64,000 nt of DNA from Streptomyces spinosus (GTDB lineage Bacteria; Actinomycetota; Actinomycetes; Streptomycetales; Streptomycetaceae). Positions 40,627-49,253 of this stretch are shown here, piece after piece. A program made the position numbers and the translations under genes. Below the pieces are notes generated by a model. The model had not been told where the DNA came from. It saw only the letters and a program-made list of their open reading frames with translations, and ran no database searches. Location: assembly GCF_020400655.1 (NCBI RefSeq), contig NZ_JAINRC010000025.1:1-64000 (forward strand), in the 5' to 3' direction. Within the stretch, counting starts at the first letter, position 1, and each line of letters begins with the position of its first letter.

Positions 40627-41826
40627 ATGCCCCGTACCGCCGTTCCCGCCCTGCCCTCGCCCGTGCCGCGTGCCGCCGACAGCGACCGGCGGCGCACCAG
40701 CGCCAGCGTCGTGCTGCGTTCCGTGCTGGAGCACGGCCCGGTGGCGCGCAGCACCATCGCCCGGCTGACCGGGCTGTCCCCGGCGTCGGTGACCGAGCAC
40801 TGCGCCCGGCTCGCCGAGCGGGGCCTGATCCGGGAGTCGGCCGCGCCCCGCCGCTCGAACGGGGTCGGCCGGCCGCACGTGCCCGTCGACCTCGACGACA
40901 CCCGCTTCCTGGTCGCCGGCGTGCACGTGGCCGTGCCGTACACCACGGTGGCGCTGCTGGACCTGCGGGGCCGCGTGGTGGCCCGGCGGGAGCTGCGGCA
41001 CGAACGGACCGACCCGGCCTGGGTGGTGGCGCGGGCCGCCGAGGGGCTCGCGGGGCTGCTGGCCAGGATGCCGGGCCGGCGCCCGCTCGGGGTCGGGCTG
41101 GCGGTCGGCGGCTGGGTGGACCGGGAGACGGGCACCGTGGTCGAGCACGAGCTGCTGGGCTGGCGGGACGTGCCGGTGCGGGAGCTGCTGCGCGCCCGCA
41201 CCGGGCTGCCGGTCCGGGTGGACGGGCACGCGCGGGCGCTGGTGCACGGGGAGCGGCTGTTCGGACGGGCCCGGGGCAGCCGGAGCGTGCTGCACCTGTT
41301 CGTGGGCAACGTGGTCGACGCCGCCTTCGCCACCCATGACGAGGTGCACTACGGCCCCCGGTCCGCGGCCGGCGCGATCGCCCACCTGCCGGTGCCGGGC
41401 GGCACCGAGCCGTGCGCGTGCGGCCGTACCGGCTGCCTCCAGGTGGAGCTGGGCGAGCGGACGTTGTGCCGGCGGGCGCGGGCGGCCGGGGTGGCCGATC
41501 CGGCCAACCCGATGCGTGTGGTGGCCGCGGCGGCGGCCGGGGACCCGGTGGCCCGGCGGCTGCTGGTGGAGCGGGCGCGGGCGACGGGGCGGGCGGCCGG
41601 GCTGCTGCTGGACGTGCTGAACCCGGAGACGGTCGTCGTCACCGAGGTGGGTGTCATCCATGTCGAGGGATGCCTCGAGGCGCTCCGGGACGCGGTCGGC
41701 ACGGAGCGATCCGCCGCCGTCCTCCCGACGAGTTTCCCGGATTCCGTGCTGGCGGTGGCGGGCGGGTCCGTCGTACTGGACGCGCTGTTCCGGGATCCGC
41801 TGGGTGCGTCACCTGAGGGTATTTAA
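40627..41826 (+). CDS. ROK family transcriptional regulator
   Basis: A 399-residue protein. N-terminal winged helix (VLEHGPVARSTIARLTGLSP, SVTEHCARLAERGLIRE), then an ROK sugar-kinase-like fold (VAGVHVAVPYTTVALLDLRG, GVGLAVGGWVDRETG, DGHARALVHGERLFG) with a zinc-binding motif CACGRTGC. ROK regulators normally sense sugars; this one precedes a sulfonate-type operon in the same orientation, 206 bases upstream, so it may control it. ATG 40627 is taken over the longer open frame because of the preceding GAGGA. Confidence 0.9.
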   Translation: MPRTAVPALPSPVPRAADSDRRRTSASVVLRSVLEHGPVARSTIARLTGLSPASVTEHCARLAERGLIRESAAPRRSNGVGRPHVPVDLDDTRFLVAGVHVAVPYTTVALLDLRGRVVARRELRHERTDPAWVVARAAEGLAGLLARMPGRRPLGVGLAVGGWVDRETGTVVEHELLGWRDVPVRELLRARTGLPVRVDGHARALVHGERLFGRARGSRSVLHLFVGNVVDAAFATHDEVHYGPRSAAGAIAHLPVPGGTEPCACGRTGCLQVELGERTLCRRARAAGVADPANPMRVVAAAAAGDPVARRLLVERARATGRAAGLLLDVLNPETVVVTEVGVIHVEGCLEALRDAVGTERSAAVLPTSFPDSVLAVAGGSVVLDALFRDPLGASPEGI

Positions 41827-41840
41827 TTCAGAAACTCGGA

Positions 41841-41936
41841 ATGTTGACACGGGTCGAGCATGGCCGGGAACATCCTGGTCATGAGCCCTCTCACGAGCTG
41901 TCGCACCCTCTGTTGCTGACATGTTGCCGCGCATGA
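41841..41936 (+). other. Cys-rich mini-ORFs upstream of the sulfur ABC transporter
   Basis: Two overlapping short frames lie in the 206-base gap. ATG 41841 gives 31 codons ending LLLTCCRA. ATG 41881 in another frame gives 12 codons, MSPLTSCRTLCC. Both end in cysteine codons just before stop. Either could be a second cysteine-responsive leader; neither has a strong ribosome binding site. Confidence 0.35.
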
Positions 41937-42020
41937 AGCGCGTGTTTCCCGCTGCGTGAGTCCTCTTCCTCCGGCCTGCTTCTCCCGGAATTCCTCCTGC
42001 TTTTCTCTTCTTTTTCTCCT

Positions 42021-42032
42021 GGGAGTCCTCCC
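42021..42032 (+). promoter_or_regulatory. Hairpin masking the ribosome binding site of the solute-binding protein
   Basis: GGGAG-TC-CTCCC immediately precedes ATG 42033; the GGGA part is the only Shine-Dalgarno-like sequence. It is the same arrangement as at 40613, which suggests a shared translational control. Confidence 0.35.
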
Positions 42033-43076
42033 ATGCACCGTCGTGCCTTTCTCACCTCCGTGTTCGGCGCGTCCGCCGCCGTCGCCGGGCTGTCCGGCTG
42101 CGCGCACGGCAACGCCGCCGCCGACACCCGTGGTGCCGCCACCGAGCCGCTCGCCGACAAGGTCCCGGCCGGCACGAGTCTGAAGATCGCCTCCTACCTG
42201 GGCCAGCAGCAACTCCAGTTCAGGCTGGCGAAGCTGCCCGGACTGCCGTTCAAGGTGGCCGACTGGCTGAACATCGGCGCGGGCCCGGACGTGATCAACG
42301 CGTTCCGCGCCCGTTCCCTGGACCTGGCCAACAACGCGGGCATCCCGCCGATCCAGGCCCACTACCAGGGCTTCGACGCGAAGATCGTGGCGATCGACAT
42401 CACCCGCAAGCCCAACTACCTCTTCGCCACCAGGCCCGGCAGCGACATCCACGCGGTCGGGGACTTCAAGGGCAAAAAGCTCGCCTTCTCGCAGGGGCAG
42501 GCCCAGGGTGTCGTGCTGCTGCGGGCGCTGAAGCAGGCGGGCCTCGGCTACGACGAGGTGAAGCTGGTCCCGCTGACGAGCAACCAGTTCCTCACCGCCC
42601 TGCAGTCCGGGCAGGTGGACGTGGCCCCGCTCGCCATCAACCAGGCGCCCGCCTACCTGAAGCAGTACGCGTCCAAGGGCGCCCGCTCCATCCCCACCGA
42701 CGTCGTCGACCTGCTCAACCTGCTGTGGGCGCCGCGGTCCGTGCTGGACGACCCGGCGAAGGCCGCCGCGATCGCCGCCTACATCCCGCAGTGGGCCAAG
42801 GGCCAGGTGTGGCAGTACGAGCACCCGGACGTCTGGAACGAGGAGTTCTACGTCAAGACGCAGAACCTGACCCTCGCGCAGGCGCGGGGCATCACCGCCC
42901 TGGCCAACAAGCCGCTGTTCCCGCCCAGCTGGGACGAGGCGGTCAAGTGGGAGCAGGAGACCGCCGACCTGCTCGCCGAGGGCGGCTTCGTGAAGAAGTT
43001 CGACGTGTCCTCGCTGTTCGACCACCGCTTCGAGTCCCTCGCCGCCAAGGCCGTGCCCGAGGAGTACCGGAGGTGA
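42033..43076 (+). CDS. ABC transporter substrate-binding lipoprotein (aliphatic sulfonate type)
   Basis: A 347-residue protein. Signal peptide with twin arginine (MHRRAFLTSVFGASAAVAG) and a lipobox LSGC, giving Cys23 as the lipidated residue. The mature part has the NMT1/SsuA-like fold: PAGTSLKIASYLGQQQLQFR, ADWLNIGAGPDVINAFRARS, FKGKKLAFSQGQAQGVVLLR, TALQSGQVDVAPLAINQAPA. It captures sulfonates or sulfate esters outside the cell. It overlaps or abuts the permease gene (GTGA overlap possible). Confidence 0.92.
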   Translation: MHRRAFLTSVFGASAAVAGLSGCAHGNAAADTRGAATEPLADKVPAGTSLKIASYLGQQQLQFRLAKLPGLPFKVADWLNIGAGPDVINAFRARSLDLANNAGIPPIQAHYQGFDAKIVAIDITRKPNYLFATRPGSDIHAVGDFKGKKLAFSQGQAQGVVLLRALKQAGLGYDEVKLVPLTSNQFLTALQSGQVDVAPLAINQAPAYLKQYASKGARSIPTDVVDLLNLLWAPRSVLDDPAKAAAIAAYIPQWAKGQVWQYEHPDVWNEEFYVKTQNLTLAQARGITALANKPLFPPSWDEAVKWEQETADLLAEGGFVKKFDVSSLFDHRFESLAAKAVPEEYRR

Positions 43077-43081
43077 CCGCC

Positions 43082-43918
43082 GTGACCACGACGACCGCCG
43101 TTCCCCGGACCGACGCCGGGGACCTCCCCCAGGTCCGCCGGCGCCGCCGGCTCTCCCCCGGACGCCGGCTGCCCGCCGCCCGGCTCATCGGCCCGCTGGT
43201 GCTGCTCGCCGCGTGGGCCGCCGCCTCGGCCGCCGGAACGCTGGACACGGGGGCGATCCCGGCGCCCTGGACCGTTCTGCGCACCGCCGGCCACCTGTGG
43301 ACCGACGGCACCCTGCCCACCGACGTGCTGACCTCCCTGGAGCGGGCCGGCTACGGCTTCGCGATCGGCCTGAGCGCCGGGGTGCTGCTCGCCCTCGCCT
43401 CCGGTCTGAGCCGGGCCGGGGAGGCGCTGATCGACGGGACCGTGCAGCTCAACCGGGCGATCCCCACCCTCGGTCTGATCCCGCTGTTCATCCTCTGGCT
43501 GGGCATCGGCGAGACGTTCAAGATCGCCATCATCGCGATCGTCGTCTACGTCCCGGTCTACCTGAACACGCACGCCGCGCTGTCCGGCATCGACAGCCGC
43601 TTCGTCGAACTCGCCGAGGTGCAGGGCCTGTCACGGCTCGCCTTCGTCCGCCAGGTGGTGATCCCCGGCGCGCTGCCCGGATTCTTCGTGGGACTCCGGC
43701 TCGGTGTCACCGGCTCCTGGCTGGGACTGGTGGTCCTGGAGCAGATCAACGCCACCAGCGGGCTCGGCTACCTGATGTTCCAGGCGCAGAACTACGGCCA
43801 GTCCGACGTCATCCTGGTCGGCCTGCTGATCTACGGCGTCTTCGGCCTGGTCTCCGACAGCGTGGTCCGTCTGATCGAACGGAGGGTGCTGTCATGGCGC
43901 CGCACACTGAGCAACTGA
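43082..43918 (+). CDS. ABC transporter permease (SsuC-like)
   Basis: A 278-residue membrane protein with six helices. The BPD permease signature is EVQGLSRLAFVRQVVIPGALPG (EAA loop). I chose GTG 43082 because GGAGG lies eight bases upstream; GTG 43073, overlapping the preceding stop, has no room for a ribosome binding site. It forms the channel with the ATPase encoded next. Confidence 0.92.
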   Translation: MTTTTAVPRTDAGDLPQVRRRRRLSPGRRLPAARLIGPLVLLAAWAAASAAGTLDTGAIPAPWTVLRTAGHLWTDGTLPTDVLTSLERAGYGFAIGLSAGVLLALASGLSRAGEALIDGTVQLNRAIPTLGLIPLFILWLGIGETFKIAIIAIVVYVPVYLNTHAALSGIDSRFVELAEVQGLSRLAFVRQVVIPGALPGFFVGLRLGVTGSWLGLVVLEQINATSGLGYLMFQAQNYGQSDVILVGLLIYGVFGLVSDSVVRLIERRVLSWRRTLSN

Positions 43919-44628
43919 CCCGGCCCGCCGTGCGGCTGCGCGGCCTGACCCGGTCGTTCGCGGGCCGTACCGTCCTCGAGGGCATCGACCTCGACCTGCC
44001 CGCCGGACAGTTCACGGCCCTGCTCGGGCACAGCGGTTCCGGCAAGTCGACCCTGCTGCGGGCCATCGCCGGCCTGGACCACGGAGTGGCCGGCGGTGGG
44101 CAGCTGACCGCGCCCGAGCGGGTGTCGGTCGTCTTCCAGGACTCGCGGCTGCTGCCCTGGCGGCGGGTGCTGGACAACGTCCTGCTCGGCCTGGACGGCA
44201 AGGACTCCGGGGAGCGCGGCCGGGCCGCGCTGGCGGAGGTCGGCCTCGCGGGACGGGAGCGGGCCTGGCCGGGCGAGCTGTCGGGCGGCGAGGCGCAGCG
44301 GGCCGCGCTGGCCCGCTCCCTGGTCCGCGAGCCGGAACTGCTGCTGGCGGACGAGCCGTTCGGGGCGCTGGACGCGCTCACCCGGATCAGGATGCACCAC
44401 CTGCTGCGCGAGCTGTGGACGCGCCACCGGCCGTCCGTCCTGCTCGTCACCCACGACGTGGACGAGGCGATCGTGCTCGCCGACCGGGTCCTCGTCCTGG
44501 ACCGGGGCCGCATCGGCCTCGACCTGACCATCGACCGTCCCCACCCGCGCTCGTACCGCGAGCCGCTGCTGGGCGAGTACCGCGAGCGGCTGCTGGCCGC
44601 CCTCGGCGTCACGGAGGACCACCGGTGA
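43894..44628 (+). CDS. ABC transporter ATP-binding protein (SsuB-like)
   Basis: A 244-residue protein. Walker A GHSGSGKST, Q-loop VVFQDSRLLPWRRVLDNV, signature LSGGEAQRAALARSL, Walker B ELLLADEPFGALD, switch His in LLVTHDVDEAI. The VFQDSRLLPW wording is typical of the sulfonate/nitrate/taurine ATPase group. It starts inside the permease 3' end (overlap of 25 bases) with GGAGG eight bases upstream. Confidence 0.95.
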   Translation: MAPHTEQLTRPAVRLRGLTRSFAGRTVLEGIDLDLPAGQFTALLGHSGSGKSTLLRAIAGLDHGVAGGGQLTAPERVSVVFQDSRLLPWRRVLDNVLLGLDGKDSGERGRAALAEVGLAGRERAWPGELSGGEAQRAALARSLVREPELLLADEPFGALDALTRIRMHHLLRELWTRHRPSVLLVTHDVDEAIVLADRVLVLDRGRIGLDLTIDRPHPRSYREPLLGEYRERLLAALGVTEDHR

Positions 44629-45962
44629 CCGGAAGACAGCTCCACCTGAACGCGTTCCTGATGAACACCGGGCACCACGAGGCGTCCTGGCGGCTGCCCG
44701 AGAGCGACCCGTACGCCCACGTGGAGCTGAGCCACTACGTGCGGCTCGCCCGGATCGCCGAACGCGGCACCTTCGACTCGCTCTTCCTCGCCGACGGCCC
44801 CCAGCTGTGGAGCAACCTCGCCCAGCGGCCGGCCGGCGCGCTGGAACCGCTCACCCTGCTGACCGCGCTGGCGACGGCCACCGAGCACATCGGCCTGATC
44901 GCCACCGCGTCCACCTCCTACAACTCCCCCTACAACCTGGCCCGCAGGTTCGCCTCGCTGGACATCGTCAGCGGCGGCCGGGCCGGCTGGAACATCGTCA
45001 CCACCGCCGGCAAGGAGGCCGCCCGCAACTTCGGGCTCGCCGACGAGCCCCCGCACGCGGAGCGGTACGCGCGCGCCGCCGAGTTCCTGGACGTGGCCCT
45101 CAAGCTGTGGGACAGCTGGGAGGACGACGCGATCGTGGCCGACAAGGCGGCCGGCGTCTGGGGCGACGACAGCAAGATCCATCCGCCCCGGCACCGGGGG
45201 ACGTACTTCGGCGTCGCCGGCCCGCTCAACGTGCCGCGCACCCCGCAGGGCTACCCGCTGCTGGTCCAGGCCGGCTCCTCGGAGGACGGCAGGGCCTTCG
45301 CCGCCCGGTACGCCGAGGCCGTGTTCACCGCCCAGCAGACCCTCGCCGGTGCCCAGGACTTCTACGCCGACCTGAAGTCCCGGGCCGCCCGGGCCGGCCG
45401 GGACCCCGCGCACTTGAAGGTGCTGCCCGGGATCGTCCCGGTGCTCGGGTCCACGGAGGCCGAGGCGCGGGCCGCCGAACGGCTGCTGGAGGACCACATC
45501 GTGTACGAGCACGGCGTGGACCGCCTGGAGAACCTGCTGCGTCTGCCGGCGGGCACGCTGGAGCTGGACGGTCCGCTGCCCGGCGACCTGCCGCCCGAGT
45601 CCGCCATCGAGGGCGCCAAGAGCCGCTACACGCTCGTCGTGGAGTTGGCCCGGCGCGACCGGCTCACCGTCCGGCAGTTGATCGGCCGGCTCGGCGGCGG
45701 GCGCGGGCACCTCACGTTCGCCGGGACGCCGGAGCAGGTCGCGGACCGGATCGAGACGTGGTTCACGCGGGGCGCCGCCGACGGTTTCAACATCATGCCG
45801 GCCGTGCTGCCCTCCGGCCTGGACGCCTTCGTCGAGCACGTCGTACCGCGCCTGCGCGCCCGCGGTCTGTTCCGCACCGAGTACGGGCCCCGGCAGACCC
45901 TCCGGGAGCGCTACGGCCTCCCCCGCCCCGCCAACCAGTACCTGACCCCCGCCGTCAGCTGA
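44625..45962 (+). CDS. LLM-class flavin-dependent monooxygenase (NtaA/SnaA/DszA/SfnG type)
   Basis: A 445-residue enzyme. MTGRQLHLNAFLMNTGHHEA and SWRLPESDPYAHVELSHYV, then the family markers FDSLFLADGPQLW, IGLIATASTSYNSPYNLAR, VSGGRAGWNIVTTAGKEAAR and the C-terminal LTFAGTPEQVADRIETWF. These FMNH2-dependent enzymes oxidise sulfonates, dibenzothiophene, nitrilotriacetate and similar compounds; the transporter suggests a sulfur compound. GTG 44625 overlaps the ATPase stop by 4 bases, so translation is coupled. A flavin reductase is not encoded here. Confidence 0.93.
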   Translation: MTGRQLHLNAFLMNTGHHEASWRLPESDPYAHVELSHYVRLARIAERGTFDSLFLADGPQLWSNLAQRPAGALEPLTLLTALATATEHIGLIATASTSYNSPYNLARRFASLDIVSGGRAGWNIVTTAGKEAARNFGLADEPPHAERYARAAEFLDVALKLWDSWEDDAIVADKAAGVWGDDSKIHPPRHRGTYFGVAGPLNVPRTPQGYPLLVQAGSSEDGRAFAARYAEAVFTAQQTLAGAQDFYADLKSRAARAGRDPAHLKVLPGIVPVLGSTEAEARAAERLLEDHIVYEHGVDRLENLLRLPAGTLELDGPLPGDLPPESAIEGAKSRYTLVVELARRDRLTVRQLIGRLGGGRGHLTFAGTPEQVADRIETWFTRGAADGFNIMPAVLPSGLDAFVEHVVPRLRARGLFRTEYGPRQTLRERYGLPRPANQYLTPAVS

Positions 45963-45973
45963 GGAGAACCCCG

Positions 45974-46864
45974 ATGTCCATCGAGATCACCAAGGTCACC
46001 GCCCGGATCGGCGCGCGCGTCTCCGGCGTCGACATCACCCGGCCGCTCGCCCCGCAGGAGGTCACCGCGATCCGTGAGGCCCTGGGCGTCCACAAGGCGC
46101 TCGTCTTCGACGCCGGCGACCTGGACGACGCCGGCCAGCAGGCCTTCGCCCGCCACTTCGGCGAGCTGACCACGGCGCACCCGACGGTCGGCGCGGTCGA
46201 CGGCGCCCCGAACGTGCTGCCGGTCGACAGCGAGCGGGGCCGCGCCAACCACTGGCACACGGACGTCACGTTCGTCCTGAACCCGCCGCAGGCCAGCACG
46301 CTGCGTTCGCTCACCGTGCCGCCGTACGGCGGCGAGACGCTGATCGCGAACGCGGCGGCGGCCTACCGCGACCTGCCCGAGCCGCTGCGCCGCCTGGCCG
46401 ACACCCTGTGGGCGGAGCACACCAACGACTACGACTACGCGGTGCCGGACGAGGAGATCGACGAGGAGCGGGCGGCCCAGCGCGCCCGGTTCACCTCCAT
46501 CAAGTACCGCACCGCGCACCCGGTGGTCCGGGTGCACCCGCTGACCGGGGAGCGCGGGCTGTTCATCGGCGGGTTCGCGCAGCGGATCGTCGGCCTGTCG
46601 GCGGGCGAGTCCCGCAAGGTCCTGGACCTGCTCCAGGGGTACGTCACCCGTCCGGAGAACGTGCTGCGCCACCGCTGGTCGGAGCGCCAGCTGGTCCTCT
46701 TCGACAACCGCATCACCCAGCACTACGCCATCGACAACTACGACGGTCTGCCGCGCCGCCTGCACCGGGTGACCGTCGCCGGTGACGTCCCGGTCGGCAT
46801 CGAGGGCAAGGAGAGCTACTCGATCGAGGGCGACGCGTCGCACTACACCCCGGTGGCCGCGTAA
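45974..46864 (+). CDS. TauD/TfdA-family Fe(II)/2-oxoglutarate dioxygenase
   Basis: A 296-residue enzyme. Metal ligands H95-x-D97 in NHWHTDVTF and a distal His in RRLHRVTV; the 2-oxoglutarate Arg lies near there. GARVSGVDITRPLAPQEV and TVPPYGGETLIANAAAAY fit alkyl sulfatase/taurine dioxygenases (AtsK/TauD). It would release sulfite or sulfate from a sulfonate or sulfate ester. It has GAGGAG upstream and ends the sulfur operon, 11 bases after the monooxygenase. Confidence 0.93.
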   Translation: MSIEITKVTARIGARVSGVDITRPLAPQEVTAIREALGVHKALVFDAGDLDDAGQQAFARHFGELTTAHPTVGAVDGAPNVLPVDSERGRANHWHTDVTFVLNPPQASTLRSLTVPPYGGETLIANAAAAYRDLPEPLRRLADTLWAEHTNDYDYAVPDEEIDEERAAQRARFTSIKYRTAHPVVRVHPLTGERGLFIGGFAQRIVGLSAGESRKVLDLLQGYVTRPENVLRHRWSERQLVLFDNRITQHYAIDNYDGLPRRLHRVTVAGDVPVGIEGKESYSIEGDASHYTPVAA

Positions 46865-46986
46865 CCGTAGATTCACCCTGTGTACCCCGGGTGTCCGGAT
46901 ACTGGGCGGCCCTGTCGTGTGAGCGGACGGGCCGCCCAGACTGGCGGGGTTTTTGCCCGCCTACCGCACGGGGAGAGCCGCCCTCC

Positions 46987-48372
46987 ATGCCCAGCAGCAC
47001 GACCACCGGGACACCGCCGCAACAGCGGACGGACGCCTCCCTCTCCCACGGCCTCAAGCAGCGCCACCTGTCGATGATCGCCCTGGGCGGGGTGATCGGC
47101 GCGGGCCTCTTCGTCGGCTCCGGCGCGGGCATCGCCGCCGCCGGCCCGTCCATCGTGGTCGCCTACGCCCTCTCCGGCGTCCTGGTGATGCTGGTGATGC
47201 GGATGCTCGGCGAGATGTCGGCCGCCCACCCGTCCTCGGGCTCCTTCTCGGCGCACGCCGAGCGGGCGATCGGCCCGTGGGCGGGCTTCGCCGCGGGCTG
47301 GTCCTTCTGGGTCCTGCTCTGCACGGCGGTGGGCCTGGAGGGCATCGGCGCCGCGAAGATCGTCCAGGGCTGGCTGCCGGGCACCCCGCAGTGGATGTGG
47401 GTCGCGCTGTTCATGGTCGTCTTCTGCGGGGCGAACCTGGCCGCCGTGAAGAACTTCGGCGAGTTCGAGTTCTGGTTCGCCGCGCTGAAGGTGGGCGCGA
47501 TCAGCCTGTTCCTGGTGCTGGGCGTGCTGGCCGTCGCGGGCGTGCTGCCCGGCACCGACTCCCCCGGCGCGTCGCACCTGACCGACTTCCTGCCGCACGG
47601 CAGCGAGGGCCTGCTGGTCGGCCTGCTCGCCTCGGTCTTCGCGTACGGCGGCCTGGAGACGGTCACCATCGCGGCGGCCGAGTCGGAGGACCCGGTGCGC
47701 GGTGTCGCCTCCGCCGTCCGCACGGCGATGTGGCGGATCGCCCTCTTCTACATCGGTTCGATGGCGGTCGTCGTCACCCTGGTCCCCTGGGACTCCGAGG
47801 AGGTCGTGGCGAAGGGCCCGTACGTCGCCACCCTGGACCACCTGGGCATCCCCGGGGCGGGCCAGCTGATGAACGTGGTCGTCCTGGTCGCCCTGCTGTC
47901 CGCGATGAACGCCAACATCTACGGCTCCTCGCGCATCGCCTACTCGCTGGTCGAGCGCGGCCAGGGTCCGAAGGCGCTGGCCCGGCTGTCCGGCGGGGTC
48001 CCGCGCGCCGCGGTCCTGACCTCCTGCTTCTTCGGCTTCGTGTGCGTGCTGCTCAGCTACTGGCGCCCGGACGACGTCTTCCCCTGGCTGCTGAACATGA
48101 TCGGCGCGGTCATCCTGGTCGTCTGGATCTTCATAGCGGTCTCCCAGCTGCTGCTCCGCCGCCGCATCGAACGCGAGGCCCCCGGGAGGCTGGTCGTGCG
48201 CATGTGGGGCTTCCCGTGGCTGACCTGGGTCGCGCTGGCCGGGATGGTCGCGATCTTCGCCTTGATGGCCCGCGAGCCGGACACCCGGGTCCAGCTGTAC
48301 TCGACGGGCGGCATGACGCTGGTCCTGGCGGCGGTGGGGTACGCCCGGCAGCGGGCGCGGGCCGGGCGCTGA
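46987..48372 (+). CDS. Amino acid permease (APC superfamily), paralogue of the 37637 gene
   Basis: A 461-residue transporter with 12 helices. LKQRHLSMIALGGVIGAGLF, MRMLGEMSAAHPSSGSFSAH and FAYGGLETVTIAAAESEDPV align closely to the other permease in the window. ATG 46987 is chosen for GGGGAG eight bases upstream; the open frame extends further without homology. It follows the sulfur operon by 122 bases and has its own terminator. Substrate unknown. Confidence 0.94.
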   Translation: MPSSTTTGTPPQQRTDASLSHGLKQRHLSMIALGGVIGAGLFVGSGAGIAAAGPSIVVAYALSGVLVMLVMRMLGEMSAAHPSSGSFSAHAERAIGPWAGFAAGWSFWVLLCTAVGLEGIGAAKIVQGWLPGTPQWMWVALFMVVFCGANLAAVKNFGEFEFWFAALKVGAISLFLVLGVLAVAGVLPGTDSPGASHLTDFLPHGSEGLLVGLLASVFAYGGLETVTIAAAESEDPVRGVASAVRTAMWRIALFYIGSMAVVVTLVPWDSEEVVAKGPYVATLDHLGIPGAGQLMNVVVLVALLSAMNANIYGSSRIAYSLVERGQGPKALARLSGGVPRAAVLTSCFFGFVCVLLSYWRPDDVFPWLLNMIGAVILVVWIFIAVSQLLLRRRIEREAPGRLVVRMWGFPWLTWVALAGMVAIFALMAREPDTRVQLYSTGGMTLVLAAVGYARQRARAGR

Positions 48373-48389
48373 CCGCCGCATCCCGCGGG

Positions 48390-48418
48390 AGGCCCCCACG
48401 TGCGACACGTGGGGGCCT
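48390..48418 (+). terminator. Permease terminator
   Basis: A 13-bp perfect stem AGGCCCCCACGTG / CACGTGGGGGCCT with a 3-base loop, followed by TTTCTGTT, 17 bases after the permease stop. Confidence 0.9.
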
Positions 48419-48454
48419 TTCTGTTGCCCCGGAGTTGTTGTTGCTAGCGTGTAG

Positions 48455-48471
48455 TTGCAAGATACTTGCAA
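48455..48471. promoter_or_regulatory. Nur operator upstream of sodF
   Basis: TTGCAA-GATAC-TTGCAA is a perfect match to the Nur-box pattern tTGCaa-N5-ttGCaA described for nickel-dependent repression of the Fe-SOD gene in S. coelicolor. It lies 24 bases before the sodF start, where bound Nur would block transcription when nickel is present. Confidence 0.85.
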
Positions 48472-48494
48472 TAAGGTTCCGGAGGGGATCACCC

Positions 48495-49142
48495 ATGCCC
48501 GTCTACACGCTGCCCGACCTGCCCTACGACTACGCGGCGCTCGCTCCCGTGATCAGTCCCGAGATCATCGAGCTGCACCACGACAAGCACCACGCGGCCT
48601 ACGTGAAGGGCGCGAACGACACGCTGGAGCAGCTCGCCGAGGCGCGGGACAAGGAGTCGTGGGGCTCGGTCAACGGCCTGGAGAAGAACCTGGCGTTCCA
48701 CCTGTCCGGGCACATCCTGCACTCGATCTACTGGCAGAACATGACGGGCCCGAAGGACGGCGGCGGCGAGCCGCTGGCCGCCGACGGCGTGGGCGAGCTG
48801 GCCGAGGCGATCAGGGAGTCCTTCGGCTCCTTCGCCGCGTTCAAGACCCAGCTGTCCAAGGCCGCCGCGACCACCCAGGGCTCCGGCTGGGGCGTCCTCG
48901 CCCACGAGCCGCTGAGCGGGCGGCTGGTCGTGGAGCAGGTCTACGACCACCAGGGCAACGTCGGCCAGGGCTCCACCCCGATCCTGGTCTTCGACGCCTG
49001 GGAGCACGCCTTCTACCTCCAGTACAGGAACCAGAAGGTCGACTTCATCGAGGCCATGTGGCAGGTGGTCGACTGGCAGGACGTCGCGAAGCGCTACGCG
49101 GCGGCGAAGTCCCGCGCGAACGTGCTGCTCCTGGCGCCCTGA
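48495..49142 (+). CDS. sodF: Iron superoxide dismutase
   Basis: A 215-residue protein. Metal ligands: His in ELHHDKHHAAYV, His in LSGHILHSIYW, and Asp/His in VFDAWEHAFYLQY. The sequence TQGSGWGVLA is typical of the Fe/Mn family. GGAGGGG precedes ATG 48495 and the Nur box lies just upstream, which argues for the Fe enzyme that replaces Ni-SOD when nickel is scarce. It detoxifies superoxide in the cytosol. Confidence 0.96.
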   Translation: MPVYTLPDLPYDYAALAPVISPEIIELHHDKHHAAYVKGANDTLEQLAEARDKESWGSVNGLEKNLAFHLSGHILHSIYWQNMTGPKDGGGEPLAADGVGELAEAIRESFGSFAAFKTQLSKAAATTQGSGWGVLAHEPLSGRLVVEQVYDHQGNVGQGSTPILVFDAWEHAFYLQYRNQKVDFIEAMWQVVDWQDVAKRYAAAKSRANVLLLAP

Positions 49143-49197
49143 GAACGTCCCGCCTCGTGATCGTCTTCTCACCCTTCACGGCGGCGGGCGGATGGGA

Positions 49198-49234
49198 GAA
49201 GACCCCCGTGAGGACGTGACTCACGGGGGTCTTC
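49198..49234. terminator. Bidirectional terminator between sodF and the DsbA-like gene
   Basis: A 15-bp perfect stem GAAGACCCCCGTGAG / CTCACGGGGGTCTTC with a 7-base loop between the two convergent genes. Confidence 0.9.
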
Positions 49235-49253
49235 GCCTGCGCGGCGCAGAGGG

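Noticed and set aside
37637..48372. Two similar permeases as a segmental duplication flanking the sulfur cluster
   Set aside because: Protein similarity is at paralogue level, and I see no shared flanking DNA or repeats, so a recent duplication is not supported.
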